A stretch of 64,000 nt of DNA from Clostridium sp. CF012. GTDB taxonomy: Bacteria > Bacillota > Clostridia > Clostridiales > Clostridiaceae. The translations under genes were made by a program, and so were the position numbers. This document shows positions 35,068 to 43,970 of the stretch, in pieces. The notes beneath the pieces are model-generated. The model was given only the letters and a program-made list of their open reading frames with translations. It was not told the origin of the DNA and did not search any database. Position 1 is the stretch's first letter. Every line of letters begins with the position of its first letter. The stretch is taken from contig NZ_JAHLEF010000016.1 of assembly GCF_018861755.1 (NCBI RefSeq), forward strand, positions 1-64,000. Direction: 5' to 3'.

Positions 35068-35766
35068 TTATATTTTAGCTTTATTTACTAAGTCTACAAA
35101 CTTCTTAGTAATTAATTGTGGCCTTGTTATTGCCCCACCAGCCACTACAGCAAAGGCTCCCATTTCTAAGCATTTAACAGCAAGCTCTGGAGTTTCAACA
35201 TTTCCTTCTGCTATTATTGGTATATTTAAAACTACTTTTAACTTCTCAATCAATTCAATATCCGGTTTAGGTCTATTTAAAGTATACTCAGTATAGCCAC
35301 TTAGTGTAGTGGAAACTATATCAAAGCCAATTCTTTCAGCTTCCACAGCTTCCTCAAAGTCAGATATATCAGCCATTATAAGTCCATTATATATTTTTCT
35401 TATATCATTATAAAATTCTTCAAGAGTTTTTCCATCTGGTCTAGGCCTTCTAGTTGCATCTACTGCAATTATTTCAGCGTTAACAGGGAGCAAGCTCTTT
35501 ACCTCCTCTATAGTAGGTGTAATATATACATTATTATTCCCATATACCTTTTTATAAATCGCTATTAAAGTCAGCTTAACATTTTCCTTGATTTCTATAC
35601 AATCTTGTGGAGTATTAGCTCTAATTCCAACCGCTCCACCCATTTCAGCTGCTTTGGCCATACGCATCATTATGGTAGAACTATGAAGAGGTTCATCTTC
35701 AAGAGCTTGACAGGATACTATCATTCCTCCTTTTATGTTTTTAAGTGTGTCCGTTGAACTTTTCAT
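35068..35766 (-). CDS. nanE: N-acetylmannosamine-6-phosphate 2-epimerase
   Basis: A 232-residue TIM-barrel enzyme converting ManNAc-6P to GlcNAc-6P. Family sequence: [19 protein letters not shown] at the N-terminus, [21 protein letters not shown]-like segment, [26 protein letters not shown] (catalytic Lys/Asp region), [20 protein letters not shown] and [14 protein letters not shown]. It has its own promoter with GntR operators. RBS CGGAGG. Confidence 0.95.
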   Translation of the reverse strand: MKSSTDTLKNIKGGMIVSCQALEDEPLHSSTIMMRMAKAAEMGGAVGIRANTPQDCIEIKENVKLTLIAIYKKVYGNNNVYITPTIEEVKSLLPVNAEIIAVDATRRPRPDGKTLEEFYNDIRKIYNGLIMADISDFEEAVEAERIGFDIVSTTLSGYTEYTLNRPKPDIELIEKLKVVLNIPIIAEGNVETPELAVKCLEMGAFAVVAGGAITRPQLITKKFVDLVNKAKI

Positions 35767-35842
35767 TTTATCTACCTCCGGTACTAAACAAAGTAATTGT
35801 GTAACCCTTTACTATAAGTTTCAATTCTTTGTTTCTGAAATT

Positions 35843-35917
35843 ATTATATCACTCATTTTTTATATTGTCTATACAAAATTAATATTTGTATAGACAATAT
35901 TATAATCTGTATATACA
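35843..35917 (-). promoter_or_regulatory. nanE promoter with GntR-type operators
   Basis: Minus strand: TAGACA (35871-35866), 17 bp, TATAAT (35848-35843). The two 15-base arms TATTGTCTATACAAA (35863-35877) and TTTGTATAGACAATA (35885-35899) form a perfect inverted repeat, each arm itself a near-palindromic TTGTATAGACAA box; a third box, TGTATATACAATG, follows at 35908-35920. One box covers the -35. The same architecture occurs in front of nanK. Confidence 0.8.
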
Positions 35918-35929
35918 ATGTATTTGAAT

Positions 35930-35966
35930 AAAAAAAGTAATCCCGCATTAGTGCAGAATTACTTTA
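35930..35966 (-). terminator. Terminator after the GntR gene
   Basis: AAGTAAT / ATTACTT outer stem with inner GC pairs, followed by TTTTTTATTC on the minus strand. It separates nanK-yhcH-gntR from nanE. Confidence 0.75.
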
Positions 35967-35970
35967 TGAA

Positions 35971-36702
35971 TTAATGATTTGTATTAAAAAATATCATATC
36001 AAAGCTATATCTATCAGGATTATATATAGTTTTTGTATATTCAATAGGACATTCATCTTCATTATATATAATTTTTAAAGAAACAAGTCCAAAGCCTTTT
36101 GTCTTCCCCAGTAACATTTCTGCTTCTTTTTTACTCATATTAGTAGCTTTAATATTTTGCTTCATATAATTAAAGGTTACATTATATTCTTCTTTCATTA
36201 ATTTATAAAGAGAACATTGTACCAAATTATATTTCATGAGGTCATTATAATATTTTTCTGGAAGATAACAAAATTCAAGAGCCATAGGTTCATTATTTGC
36301 GAGTCTTAATCTATTTATAAAATATACCTCTTCATTGTCCGAAAGTTGAAGTTTTAACTTAATTTCACTACTCGGTGCAATTTTTTCAAAATATAATACT
36401 TTACTGCTTGGTATAAGTCCTCTTTTCTCCATATCCTCGCTAAAGCTTTCAATCTCTAACTTTTTTTCAATAACCTCTTTAGAAATAAAGGCGCCTTTAC
36501 CAGGTATTTTATAAAGGACTCCCTGATGAACAAGGTTAGAAATCGCCTGCCTAATAGTCATCCTGCTAACCCCAAAAAGCTCTGTAAGTTCTCGTTCAGT
36601 AGGTAGCGATTCCCCAGGAAGATAAACTCTCTCTTTAATTTTTTTCCTGATAAACTCTTCTAATTGAACATAAATAGGTATTGATGAATTTTTATCTAAC
36701 AT
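35971..36702 (-). CDS. GntR/HutC family regulator, probable sialic acid repressor
   Basis: A 243-residue regulator: winged helix at 8-75 (PIYVQLEEFIRKKI, LPTERELTELFGVSRMTIRQ, AISNLVHQGVLYKIPGKGAF) and a C-terminal UTRA effector domain (about 95-240: FINRLRLANNEPMALEFCYLP, GFGLVSLKIIYNEDECPIEYTK). HutC-type regulators sense sugar phosphates such as ManNAc-6P or GlcNAc-6P. It lies inside the nan cluster, and both nan promoters have a shared 12-base GntR-like box, so it is the likely repressor. TGGGAGG before the ATG. Confidence 0.88.
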   Translation of the reverse strand: MLDKNSSIPIYVQLEEFIRKKIKERVYLPGESLPTERELTELFGVSRMTIRQAISNLVHQGVLYKIPGKGAFISKEVIEKKLEIESFSEDMEKRGLIPSSKVLYFEKIAPSSEIKLKLQLSDNEEVYFINRLRLANNEPMALEFCYLPEKYYNDLMKYNLVQCSLYKLMKEEYNVTFNYMKQNIKATNMSKKEAEMLLGKTKGFGLVSLKIIYNEDECPIEYTKTIYNPDRYSFDMIFFNTNH

Positions 36703-36733
36703 TGAAACAACCTCCCATAAATCTTAGAGACTA

Positions 36734-37183
36734 CTATACCCTTACCTTTACAACTATCTTTTTAACTTTTCTTTTTTCTTTAACAAATATGCCCGGCATA
36801 TGTGCGTCTTCAGGGAACAAAACGAAAAACTCTCCCTCATTAAGTAATATTAATCTAGGTTTTCCGGTAAGTAGCATGAAGTCATTTTCTTCACTATAAG
36901 GAGAAGAAACTTCTAATTTATCAATTGTGACGTAGCCCATATTTTCTGAGCCTTCTAGTAGGTATTGTATATCTATGTATTTTTTATGTGCCTCATATTT
37001 TGCATTTTCTAAATCCTTAGTTTCATATTCTTGCACCATTGCAAATATACTTTCCCCGTCAATTTCATACTTTCCAAGTGGTAAAGAACCTAAGTCTTCT
37101 CTGTTTAAAAATTGAAAGGCTTTTTCAAAATTTCTATTTAATGCTTCATATTTTTTACAATTCACAATGTTATCTAATATCAT
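36734..37183 (-). CDS. YhcH/YjgK/YiaL family protein (NanQ-like anomerase)
   Basis: A 149-residue cupin-like protein. Conserved segments: LGKYEIDGESIFAMVQEYET, AKYEAHKKYIDIQYLLEGSE (H-x-x-x-x-D-x-Q-Y) and FFVLFPEDAHMPGIF (P-x-D-x-H-x-P). E. coli NanQ (YhcH) accelerates opening of sialic acid or its products; the family forms part of many nan operons. It is 31 bases after nanK and 31 before the GntR gene, consistent with a nanK-yhcH-gntR transcript. Confidence 0.9.
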   Translation of the reverse strand: MILDNIVNCKKYEALNRNFEKAFQFLNREDLGSLPLGKYEIDGESIFAMVQEYETKDLENAKYEAHKKYIDIQYLLEGSENMGYVTIDKLEVSSPYSEENDFMLLTGKPRLILLNEGEFFVLFPEDAHMPGIFVKEKRKVKKIVVKVRV

Positions 37184-37214
37184 TTAAATAGCTCCTCATA
37201 TATATATTTTAACT

Positions 37215-38171
37215 TTATTGATGAAATAATTTTTTAGATATTCCACATATAGCCGCAAAATCACCTAATTCGGCTCCTCTAATAGTCAATTTTTCACTAA
37301 AAACAGGCATAAGTCTTGATAATATATCCTTTTTAATTGGATTTATAAATTCATCGCCTAAGGCAGTTATTCCTCCACCTATAATTACCGCTTCTGGATT
37401 AAAAATGTGGACAAGAGATACTATTCCAGTAGCTATAGCTTTATTATACTCATTTACTATTTTTGTCGCAAGCTTATCTCCTAAAGCTTGCGCTTTAAAA
37501 ATAATTTCACCATTTATATTATGTAAATCGTTCTCAGCCATATCCACTACCATAGATTTTTCACCTTTTGCTAGCGCCTCTTTAAAATGTCTTATAAGTG
37601 AAGAAACCGAAGCATACCTTTCAAAACATCCTTTATTCCCACAACTACATTGCTCTCCATTAAAATTAATGCTCATATGTCCAAATTCTGCCGAAACGCC
37701 TCTAAATCCATGATCAATGTTTCCATTTTTATATATTGCTCCACCAACACCTGTCCCAAGGGTTATGCAGAGAAAATCATCAACGTCTCTTGCAGCTCCA
37801 ATCCATTTCTCACCTAGCGCTGCTGCATTTACATCATTTTCTACTTCTACTTCAAGACCTGAAAAGGCCACAAGTTCTTTTTTCAATTCAAATCCTGATA
37901 ACTCTGGAAAAGTGTTTGCAGCGTATAAAACTTTTCCATCTACACTATCTATCTGTCCAGTACATGCGCATCCTATGCCTTTCAAATTATCTCTACCTGC
38001 AATATCAATATATTTTTCAATAAGCCTTTGTATAGAAATAAATGTTTTATTAAATCCCTCCTTAGCATTAGTAGGAATTTTTGAGAATTCATAAACCTTA
38101 CCTGAACTATCTACTAAACCAGCTTTAATATTAGTTCCACCTATATCGATTCCTATAGCAAAATTATTCAT
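37215..38171 (-). CDS. nanK: ROK family kinase, probable N-acetylmannosamine kinase
   Basis: A 318-residue ROK sugar kinase. ATP-phosphate loop IGIDIGGTNIKAGLVD (7-22), catalytic D113 in ENDVNAAALGE, TLGTGVGGAI (138-147), and the zinc site H165 plus CSCGNKGCFERY (C175, C177, C182). Context (yhcH, nanE, nanA) indicates ManNAc 6-phosphorylation, though ROK members with glucose or GlcNAc specificity look alike. GGGAGGG lies before the ATG. Confidence 0.88.
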   Translation of the reverse strand: MNNFAIGIDIGGTNIKAGLVDSSGKVYEFSKIPTNAKEGFNKTFISIQRLIEKYIDIAGRDNLKGIGCACTGQIDSVDGKVLYAANTFPELSGFELKKELVAFSGLEVEVENDVNAAALGEKWIGAARDVDDFLCITLGTGVGGAIYKNGNIDHGFRGVSAEFGHMSINFNGEQCSCGNKGCFERYASVSSLIRHFKEALAKGEKSMVVDMAENDLHNINGEIIFKAQALGDKLATKIVNEYNKAIATGIVSLVHIFNPEAVIIGGGITALGDEFINPIKKDILSRLMPVFSEKLTIRGAELGDFAAICGISKKLFHQ

Positions 38172-38374
38172 TTTTCCCTCCCATACACCTAGTATTGTTT
38201 TTTAAAATTCTTTTGCACCATGCATTTCATTTCCCATACAATATCTTATATTGTCCAGTGCAATATATATTTTTCCTTACTCATGGTCATAGTTGTTGGA
38301 AAAAATCCAGTAAACCATTTCTTGTTATAACACTGCATATCCCTCTTAAGCTTTCTTCAGTGCCTTCCATCTTT
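38172..38374 (-). other. nanK leader, no gene
   Basis: About 200 bases between the nanK promoter and its ATG. AT-rich; no clear riboswitch, hairpin or reading frame with an RBS was recognised. Confidence 0.4.
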
Positions 38375-38430
38375 ATTATATATCGCAATGAGTTAATTGT
38401 CTATACCAATTATATTTTGTATATACAATT
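38375..38430 (-). promoter_or_regulatory. nanK promoter with GntR-type operator
   Basis: Minus strand: TAGACA (38403-38398), 17 bp, TATAAT (38380-38375). ATTGTCTATACCA and TTTTGTATATACAAT (38396-38430) form an imperfect inverted repeat of the same boxes found before nanE. Confidence 0.8.
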
Positions 38431-38519
38431 ACACTAAGGAGTAACCAGTACCAAGCTACTCCCCCTTTAGATATTTTTCCATTTTAAAGCCTCCCACATA
38501 TGATTTAATAGTATTTTAT

Positions 38520-38795
38520 TTACTTGCGCAATACGTCTTTATAATCCTTATTTTTATTCATTTCAGCTTTAGCAAAAGTACAGATAGGAATTATTTTTTT
38601 ATTTTTTTCTCTTGCAAAATCCACAGCCATTTTAAGCAATTGTCTGGCTACATTTTGACCTCTTAACTGCTCAGATACAAAGGTATGCTCAATTGTTATA
38701 TCATCTCCATTATTTACTAATTCTATCTTAGCCAATGCTTCTTCTTCATTATCACCTACATAAAAACTCTTTTCGCCTTTTTTTATATCTATCAT
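38520..38795 (-). CDS. YjdJ-type short GNAT N-acetyltransferase
   Basis: A 91-residue compact acetyltransferase of the GNAT/YjdJ class: LAKIELVNNGDDITIEHTFVSEQLRGQNVARQLLKMAV split as ALAKIELVNNGDDI, EHTFVSEQLRGQNVARQLL (acetyl-CoA loop R-G-Q-N-V-A), then KKIIPICTFAKAEMNKNKDY. Such mini-GNATs (about 90 residues) are abundant and of unknown substrate. GAGGAGG before the ATG. A relic of a second copy is at 18442-18489. Confidence 0.88.
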   Translation of the reverse strand: MIDIKKGEKSFYVGDNEEEALAKIELVNNGDDITIEHTFVSEQLRGQNVARQLLKMAVDFAREKNKKIIPICTFAKAEMNKNKDYKDVLRK

Positions 38796-38999
38796 AATAA
38801 ACCCTCCTCAAATTTTTCTTGTTCTTTTCTCTAATTTAATAGTAGCATCTATAAAGGTAATCATCAATTGTAAGTACAAACAAAATAATCGCAATAATAA
38901 GCTTAAACTCCTTCCTTTTCCAGCACAGTTATATTATAATATCACATAACTGATGTAAAAATTATATAGATTTTCTATATTATATAAGGGGTGTTGTTA

Positions 39000-39617
39000 A
39001 TGGAATTAATTGAAGCAATAAAATCTAGGAGAAGTATAAGAAAATTTAAAACTGATCCCATTCCTGATCAATATATAACAGAACTCATTGAAGCCGGACG
39101 ACTTGCACCTTCTGGGAGCAACTTGCAGGCTACCCGTTATGTAATAATAAAAAGTCTTGAGGCTAGGTCAAAACTTGCGCAGTGTACTCCATTACCTTTT
39201 GTAACAAGGGCACCCTTAATTATAGTGTGTTGTATAGACAAACAAGTTTTAAATACGGCAAATGCTCGAACAAAGGAATTAATTGAAGCAAATGCTTTTA
39301 TAGATACGCCACTTGCTAACATGAGTAAAGATTCAGACGCTTTAGAAAAAAGAAAAAAATCAATGGATGAAGAAAGCCTAAAATCATATTTGTTCTTAAA
39401 TGCAACAATAGCACTAGAGCACATAGCTTTGAGAGCTGTAGACTTAGGTCTTGGAAGCTGTTGGATAATGATGTTTAACAGTAAAAAAGCAAAAGAAATT
39501 CTTGAACTTGATGAAAGATATGATGTGGTAGCATTATTACCTATAGGGTACCCTGACCAAAGCCCAGCACAAAGACCAAGATTACAATTAGAAGAATTAA
39601 TAATTAAAACAATTTAA
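39000..39617 (+). CDS. Nitroreductase family protein
   Basis: A 205-residue FMN-dependent nitroreductase-like oxidoreductase. ELIEAIKSRRSIRKFKTDPI (N-terminal FMN phosphate residues R-R-S-x-R), LIEAGRLAPSGSNLQATRY (about 26-45) and the C-terminal GLGSCWIMMFNS with LLPIGYPDQSP are the family signs. Such proteins reduce quinones, flavins or nitro compounds. Start at ATG 39000 with AAGGGG upstream, preferred over the GTG at 38991 that overlaps the SD. Confidence 0.9.
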   Translation: MELIEAIKSRRSIRKFKTDPIPDQYITELIEAGRLAPSGSNLQATRYVIIKSLEARSKLAQCTPLPFVTRAPLIIVCCIDKQVLNTANARTKELIEANAFIDTPLANMSKDSDALEKRKKSMDEESLKSYLFLNATIALEHIALRAVDLGLGSCWIMMFNSKKAKEILELDERYDVVALLPIGYPDQSPAQRPRLQLEELIIKTI

Positions 39618-39628
39618 AGTTAAAATGC

Positions 39629-39658
39629 AAAGGGACAGCCATTTAGCTGTCCCTTTAT
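39629..39658 (+). terminator. Terminator of the nitroreductase gene
   Basis: AAAGGGACAGC / GCTGTCCCTTT stem-loop with a short T stretch. It can also serve the convergent rpsD paralogue. Confidence 0.8.
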
Positions 39659-39694
39659 AAATTATTTTTTGGATGTCTCTTCTAGTGCATTACA

Positions 39695-40288
39695 TTATTT
39701 AGAATATAATTCTACTACTAAAACTTCATTAACCTCAATTGGAATTTCATTTCTTTCAGGCATTCTTATAAGAATACCTGCAAACTTATCATAATCTTTT
39801 TCTATATAAGGTAAGGTAAATGTTTTAAGATTTAAAAAACTCTCCGTAAATATTTCATTTTTTCTGTATTTCTCTTTTAATACTATATTGTCGAAAACCT
39901 TAACTTCAAATGAAGGAATATCTACCTTTTTACTATTTACCGTAATATAACCATGATTAACCATTTGCCTTGCCTGACGTATAGAGCTTGCAAATCCAAT
40001 TCTATATACTATATTATCTAATCTACACTCTAAACATTGAACTAAAGTGTCCCCTGTTATTTCCTTACTTTTCATTGCTCTATTTATATATCTTGAAAAT
40101 TGTTTTTCAAGCACACCATAATAAGATTTCAGCTTTTGTTTTTCTATAAGCTGAATACCATAATTTGATAATTTCTTACCGGCTCTACTGTTTTCCTTTG
40201 TAGCTCTATTCATAGCTTTTGGATGCCCGTAAATATTTACGCCAAGTCTTCTGCTTAATTTAAATCGGGGTGTTCTTATCTTTGCCAT
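39695..40288 (-). CDS. rpsD: 30S ribosomal protein S4, Cys-free paralogue
   Basis: A 197-residue S4. RNA-binding S4 domain at about 85-150: [26 protein letters not shown] cut here as [32 protein letters not shown]. The N-terminus [21 protein letters not shown] lacks the CxxC zinc site of the usual clostridial form, so this is the C-minus type. It stands alone instead of in the rpsM-rpsK-rpsD-rpoA cluster, so it is probably a second copy, as in other clostridia. Start ATG 40288 follows GGAGG; the ATG at 40300 overlaps the SD. Confidence 0.92.
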   Translation of the reverse strand: MAKIRTPRFKLSRRLGVNIYGHPKAMNRATKENSRAGKKLSNYGIQLIEKQKLKSYYGVLEKQFSRYINRAMKSKEITGDTLVQCLECRLDNIVYRIGFASSIRQARQMVNHGYITVNSKKVDIPSFEVKVFDNIVLKEKYRKNEIFTESFLNLKTFTLPYIEKDYDKFAGILIRMPERNEIPIEVNEVLVVELYSK

Positions 40289-40522
40289 AATTTCCTCCAT
40301 AAAATATATTATTTTGCCGCGATAATGTATTTATGCCTAAAATCATTATATCATATTTTTTATCAATTGAAAGTGATTTTCATTATCTTTTAAAATTCAT
40401 ACTTCAACCTTTGATTAATATACTTTAGGTAGGAAAATTTAAAGATTAAAAAAAACGAATTAAACTATATATAATAATCAAAAACCATTAAATAGAGATC
40501 ATCTATTTATATGCTTATACTT

Positions 40523-40801
40523 TTACATGTTAACTATAGATATCAAAATTATAATTGGAAATGGCATTATAATAGATATTATACAATATATATATCCCAA
40601 TTTCTTTGATTTTTTTATAAAAATATATTCTAACCCATATAAAAAGCAAGATATAGCAGCTACCATTGTACCTAATATAGCAAATAGGTTAAGAGTAGTA
40701 TGATTTCTATTATTACTAATATAACTAAGATAAAATGTATATACAAATAAAATCTGTGAAATTATAAGTAATGGTAGCTTTAATTTTACTATTTTCTTCA
40801 T
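40523..40801 (-). CDS. Small membrane protein, function unknown
   Basis: A 92-residue protein with three predicted membrane helices (LPLLIISQILFVYTFYLSY, LFAILGTMVAAISCFLYGLEYI, YIYCIISIIMPFPIIILISIV) and basic ends. AGGAGG lies directly before the ATG. No family recognised and no informative neighbour; it is preceded by 340 bases without another clear gene. Confidence 0.6.
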   Translation of the reverse strand: MKKIVKLKLPLLIISQILFVYTFYLSYISNNRNHTTLNLFAILGTMVAAISCFLYGLEYIFIKKSKKLGYIYCIISIIMPFPIIILISIVNM

Positions 40802-41045
40802 ATAACCTCCTGAATTTTTTTATTTTTTTGTATTCTTAATATTTCTTTTTAAAAACTTGAGAACTAATACTATACACTGTCTCCCATTCAATTATACAGT
40901 ATATTAATATAATTATGCAAATATTTAACATAATTATATATAAATTGCTTCCCTAATTTTAAAATCCTTTAACTTTGTGTTCCGCAAATTCCATTAATAC
41001 AAAGCCTCCAAAGAAAAAGAATAGATTAGGTTATGTACCCACGAA
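40802..41045. other. Intergenic region, nothing recognised
   Basis: AT-rich sequence upstream of the small membrane protein gene. It presumably contains that gene's promoter, but no repeat, RNA or open frame stands out. Confidence 0.4.
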
Positions 41046-41076
41046 GAAAAAACTGCCAAAATAAATTTAAGCAGTT
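41046..41076 (-). terminator. Terminator after the 54-residue protein gene
   Basis: Minus strand AACTGC ... GCAGTT followed by TTTTTTC; a weak 6-bp stem with a long AT loop, 67 bases after the stop. Confidence 0.5.
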
Positions 41077-41142
41077 CACCTGTTTGCTTTTCACCTAGTT
41101 ATTTTATTAATATTCTTTTACTTTTTTAAATTCTTACCCTAA

Positions 41143-41307
41143 TTAATGAAATTTATCTGACAAATAAGGTACCTCACTTGCCTTTACCTTCTCTATATAA
41201 TCCTTTTGAGTAACTATATTTTCTTCAAAGTTTTCTACCGCATTTTTAGTAAGGTTACCTATATTTACGATAGTACCAAATTCTTGCTCTTCACCTTTTT
41301 TATTCAT
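41143..41307 (-). CDS. Small acidic protein of unknown function (54 aa)
   Basis: A frame of 54 codons, too short for default gene calling: MNKKGEEQEFGTIVNIGNLT, then KNAVENFEENIVTQKDY, IEKVKASEVPYLSDKFH. GGGAG lies 8 bases before the ATG. It is hydrophilic with a likely amphipathic helix in the middle. It follows amj by 156 bases in the same direction. The codon pattern and RBS argue that it is real; the function is unknown. Confidence 0.65.
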   Translation of the reverse strand: MNKKGEEQEFGTIVNIGNLTKNAVENFEENIVTQKDYIEKVKASEVPYLSDKFH

Positions 41308-41463
41308 AATAAAATCTCCCTACAATTTATTCAGCATCTTAATAGCTTAACAAATCAAAGATGCCTATTAGTAGTATCTCCCATAAATTTATATTTTATA
41401 ATGATAATTTGCATACTATTTATATGTCATTTGTCTTCCATTCATCTTCTAATATAGCTTCCC

Positions 41464-42267
41464 TTAGATTGTTTTAGCTATAAAAGATATTACTTGAGCC
41501 GCTGGAACTAATAAAATCTGAGCTAAAATCGTACCTACTATTAGTCCTCCAACAATAAAAATTATACATCTATCAAACTGTAATTGAGTACATTCTCCTT
41601 TGATTACATCATCTGTTAGAATTGATATATATGGGTCGATGAATATAACCATAAGTATTGTTGAAATCCCAGTTATTACAGCTGACAATGTACTGCATGT
41701 TGTTCTTAATTCTGGATTTAAACATCCTGCATACAGTGATGCCAAGACACCAACAGTTGATATTGAAAATGCTAAAGTATTAAGTAAAATAATTTTCTTT
41801 GGCATAGTCTTGAAATTTTTTAATTGTGACAAGTTTTCTTTTTTGGGTCTTGTAACACTATTTTTAAATTGCAATATTCCTGATTTCGAGAAACCATGCA
41901 ATAATAATTTAGGTATAGAACGATTAATACTAAATGATTCCACAGCCTTCCCAAAAACTTTTATAAAGGTTGGCATTAATGCTGCGCCAATAATCGTCGC
42001 AAAAGTTGTCGATAATAATATCCATCTGAATGTGGCTAATAAACTTTGAGGATCTCCTATTTTTATAGTATTTTCTATTGTTTTAGCCAATAATGGCGCT
42101 TGAACGCTGTTTGCAGTTCTAGAAATTAATGCAAAGATATTGAATACTGCAAATGCTACTGCTATTCTTCCTGTTCTTACAGCAACAATTCTTACAGAAT
42201 AAGCTAGCGTTGAAATTATAGAAATTATAACTGTAAGAATTAAAACGATTATTACTTGTTTAGACAT
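41464..42267 (-). CDS. amj: Lipid II flippase Amj family protein
   Basis: A 267-residue membrane protein with about six helices. Family segments: STLAYSVRIVAVRTGRIAVAFAVFN split as ISTLAYSVRIVAVRTG, RIAVAFAVFNIFALIS, RTANSVQAPLLAKTIE (residues about 50-65), and STVGVLASLYAGCLNPELR. In Bacillus, Amj (YdaH) is an alternative to MurJ that translocates the cell-wall precursor lipid II and is induced under wall stress. GGGGG before the ATG. Confidence 0.88.
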   Translation of the reverse strand: MSKQVIIVLILTVIISIISTLAYSVRIVAVRTGRIAVAFAVFNIFALISRTANSVQAPLLAKTIENTIKIGDPQSLLATFRWILLSTTFATIIGAALMPTFIKVFGKAVESFSINRSIPKLLLHGFSKSGILQFKNSVTRPKKENLSQLKNFKTMPKKIILLNTLAFSISTVGVLASLYAGCLNPELRTTCSTLSAVITGISTILMVIFIDPYISILTDDVIKGECTQLQFDRCIIFIVGGLIVGTILAQILLVPAAQVISFIAKTI

Positions 42268-42460
42268 TTACTTTCCCCCATCCATCCTTCTACCTTAATT
42301 CGTCCTGTTTTACCAATTTAACCGAAGTCTTAGGAATATTATACCCTTTGTTTATGCAAGATGTCACAAAAATAACTACCTTATATTTAAAATCGATAAA
42401 GTTAACCATTAATCTTATTATTATTATCGAAATACTACTTTCTATTGAACTTAGGTTATT

Positions 42461-42508
42461 AAAAAAAGAGATGTCTCAAAATGATTGATTTAATCATTTT
42501 GAGACATC
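42461..42508 (-). terminator. Terminator of the chitobiose operon
   Basis: Perfect 17-bp stem GATGTCTCAAAATGATT / AATCATTTTGAGACATC and TTTTTTTAATA on the minus strand, just after the mutase gene. Confidence 0.9.
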
Positions 42509-42521
42509 CACATTTAAATGC

Positions 42522-43934
42522 TTATAAGTTTAAGAATTCTTTCATAGTATTACTTATTTCACTTGCCCTAGCTTCATTTTCCATTTCAGAAAATATTCTG
42601 AGTAGTGGCTCTGTGCCAGAGAATCTTGCTATGATCCATCCACCATTTTTAAAATATACCTTTACACCATCTTCGTAGCTTGTTTTCTCTACTTCATAAC
42701 CAAAATTCGGGATTAACTTATCTACGAAAAGTTTTGTCATAAGTTGATCTTTCACTTCTATACTGAATTTATAATCAGATTCCGTCATGTAGAAATATCC
42801 GTATTGCTTATGAATTTCTTCAAGTAATTCTGATAAGCTCTTTCCTGTTACACTAAGCAATTCGATTAGAAGGCTGGCAGCAAATATTCCGTCTTTTCCC
42901 TTAATATGCCCACGAATAGTGAGTCCTCCACTGCTTTCTCCTCCGATTAATGCATTCTTTTCTTCCATTTTTGAGCTTATGTTCTTGAACCCAACTGGAA
43001 CCTCGTAGCACTGCTCACCAAAGCCCGCTGCTATTTTATCTAGGAGGTGAGTGGTTGCAAGGTTTCTTACAACTCCACCCTTCCATCCCTTGTACTTTAA
43101 TAAATAGTAATATAACACAGAAAGAATATCGTTTGGATGAATAAAGTTACCTTTTTCATCTATGATTCCAAGTCTATCCGCATCTCCATCTGTTCCTATA
43201 CCTATATCATATCCTTTTTCAACTACTAGATCCTTTAAACGATGTAGTGTGTGTGTGCTTGGAGAGGGTAATCTTCCACCAAATAAGGTATCGTGTCTAT
43301 TATTTATTATTTCAACCTCACATCTTGCAGTTAAAAGTATAGTTTGAAGGCAAGTCTTTGAAACTCCAAACATTGGGTCAAGAACTACCTTTAGTTTGCT
43401 ATTTTTTATAGATTCTATATCTATCATGCTGATAATTGAATCTATAAATTCGTTAAAGGGATCTATAATTTCAATTAAACCCTCTGCTATTCCACTATCA
43501 AAGCTAAGAAGCACAACATCCTCTATAGTAATATTGTTTATAATTTCTTCAAGATTTCTTGTAACGTCTTCACTGGCATCTCTTCCACCCCTGGTGAATA
43601 TTTTGAGTCCATTGTAATCAGCTGGGTTATGGCTTGCTGTTATAGCAGCACCATAGTATGCGTCTAAAGAATTCACAGTGAACATTATTAGGGGAGTAGG
43701 TGCAGATTTTTCTACAAAAGAAACCTTTATTCCATTTCCAGCCATTACTTCTGAAACCCATTTTGCTGCTTTGTCAGATAAAAATCTGTTATCATAACCT
43801 ACTACAAAACCACTGCCATCACATTTTTGATTTTTCATAAGGGTTGCAAGAGCTTGAGAAAGAATCTGTACATTTTCTTTTGTAAAATCTTCTCCTATAA
43901 AAGCTCTCCATCCCCCAGTACCAAATTTAATCAT
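42522..43934 (-). CDS. Alpha-D-phosphohexomutase, probable GlcNAc-1-P (or Glc-1-P) mutase
   Basis: A 470-residue four-domain mutase. Phosphoserine loop TASHNP (S101), metal-binding DGDADRLG (about 245), sugar-binding GGESSGGL (about 325) and phosphate-binding RFSGTEPLLRIF near the C-terminus. Placed after chitobiose phosphorylase, it should turn the released GlcNAc-1-phosphate into GlcNAc-6-phosphate; phosphoglucomutase activity cannot be excluded. Start ATG 43934 follows AAAGGAG; the GTG at 43943 is too near the SD. Confidence 0.88.
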   Translation of the reverse strand: MIKFGTGGWRAFIGEDFTKENVQILSQALATLMKNQKCDGSGFVVGYDNRFLSDKAAKWVSEVMAGNGIKVSFVEKSAPTPLIMFTVNSLDAYYGAAITASHNPADYNGLKIFTRGGRDASEDVTRNLEEIINNITIEDVVLLSFDSGIAEGLIEIIDPFNEFIDSIISMIDIESIKNSKLKVVLDPMFGVSKTCLQTILLTARCEVEIINNRHDTLFGGRLPSPSTHTLHRLKDLVVEKGYDIGIGTDGDADRLGIIDEKGNFIHPNDILSVLYYYLLKYKGWKGGVVRNLATTHLLDKIAAGFGEQCYEVPVGFKNISSKMEEKNALIGGESSGGLTIRGHIKGKDGIFAASLLIELLSVTGKSLSELLEEIHKQYGYFYMTESDYKFSIEVKDQLMTKLFVDKLIPNFGYEVEKTSYEDGVKVYFKNGGWIIARFSGTEPLLRIFSEMENEARASEISNTMKEFLNL

Positions 43935-43970
43935 ATTTTTCACTCCTTTACTAATTTAAATATAATTACT

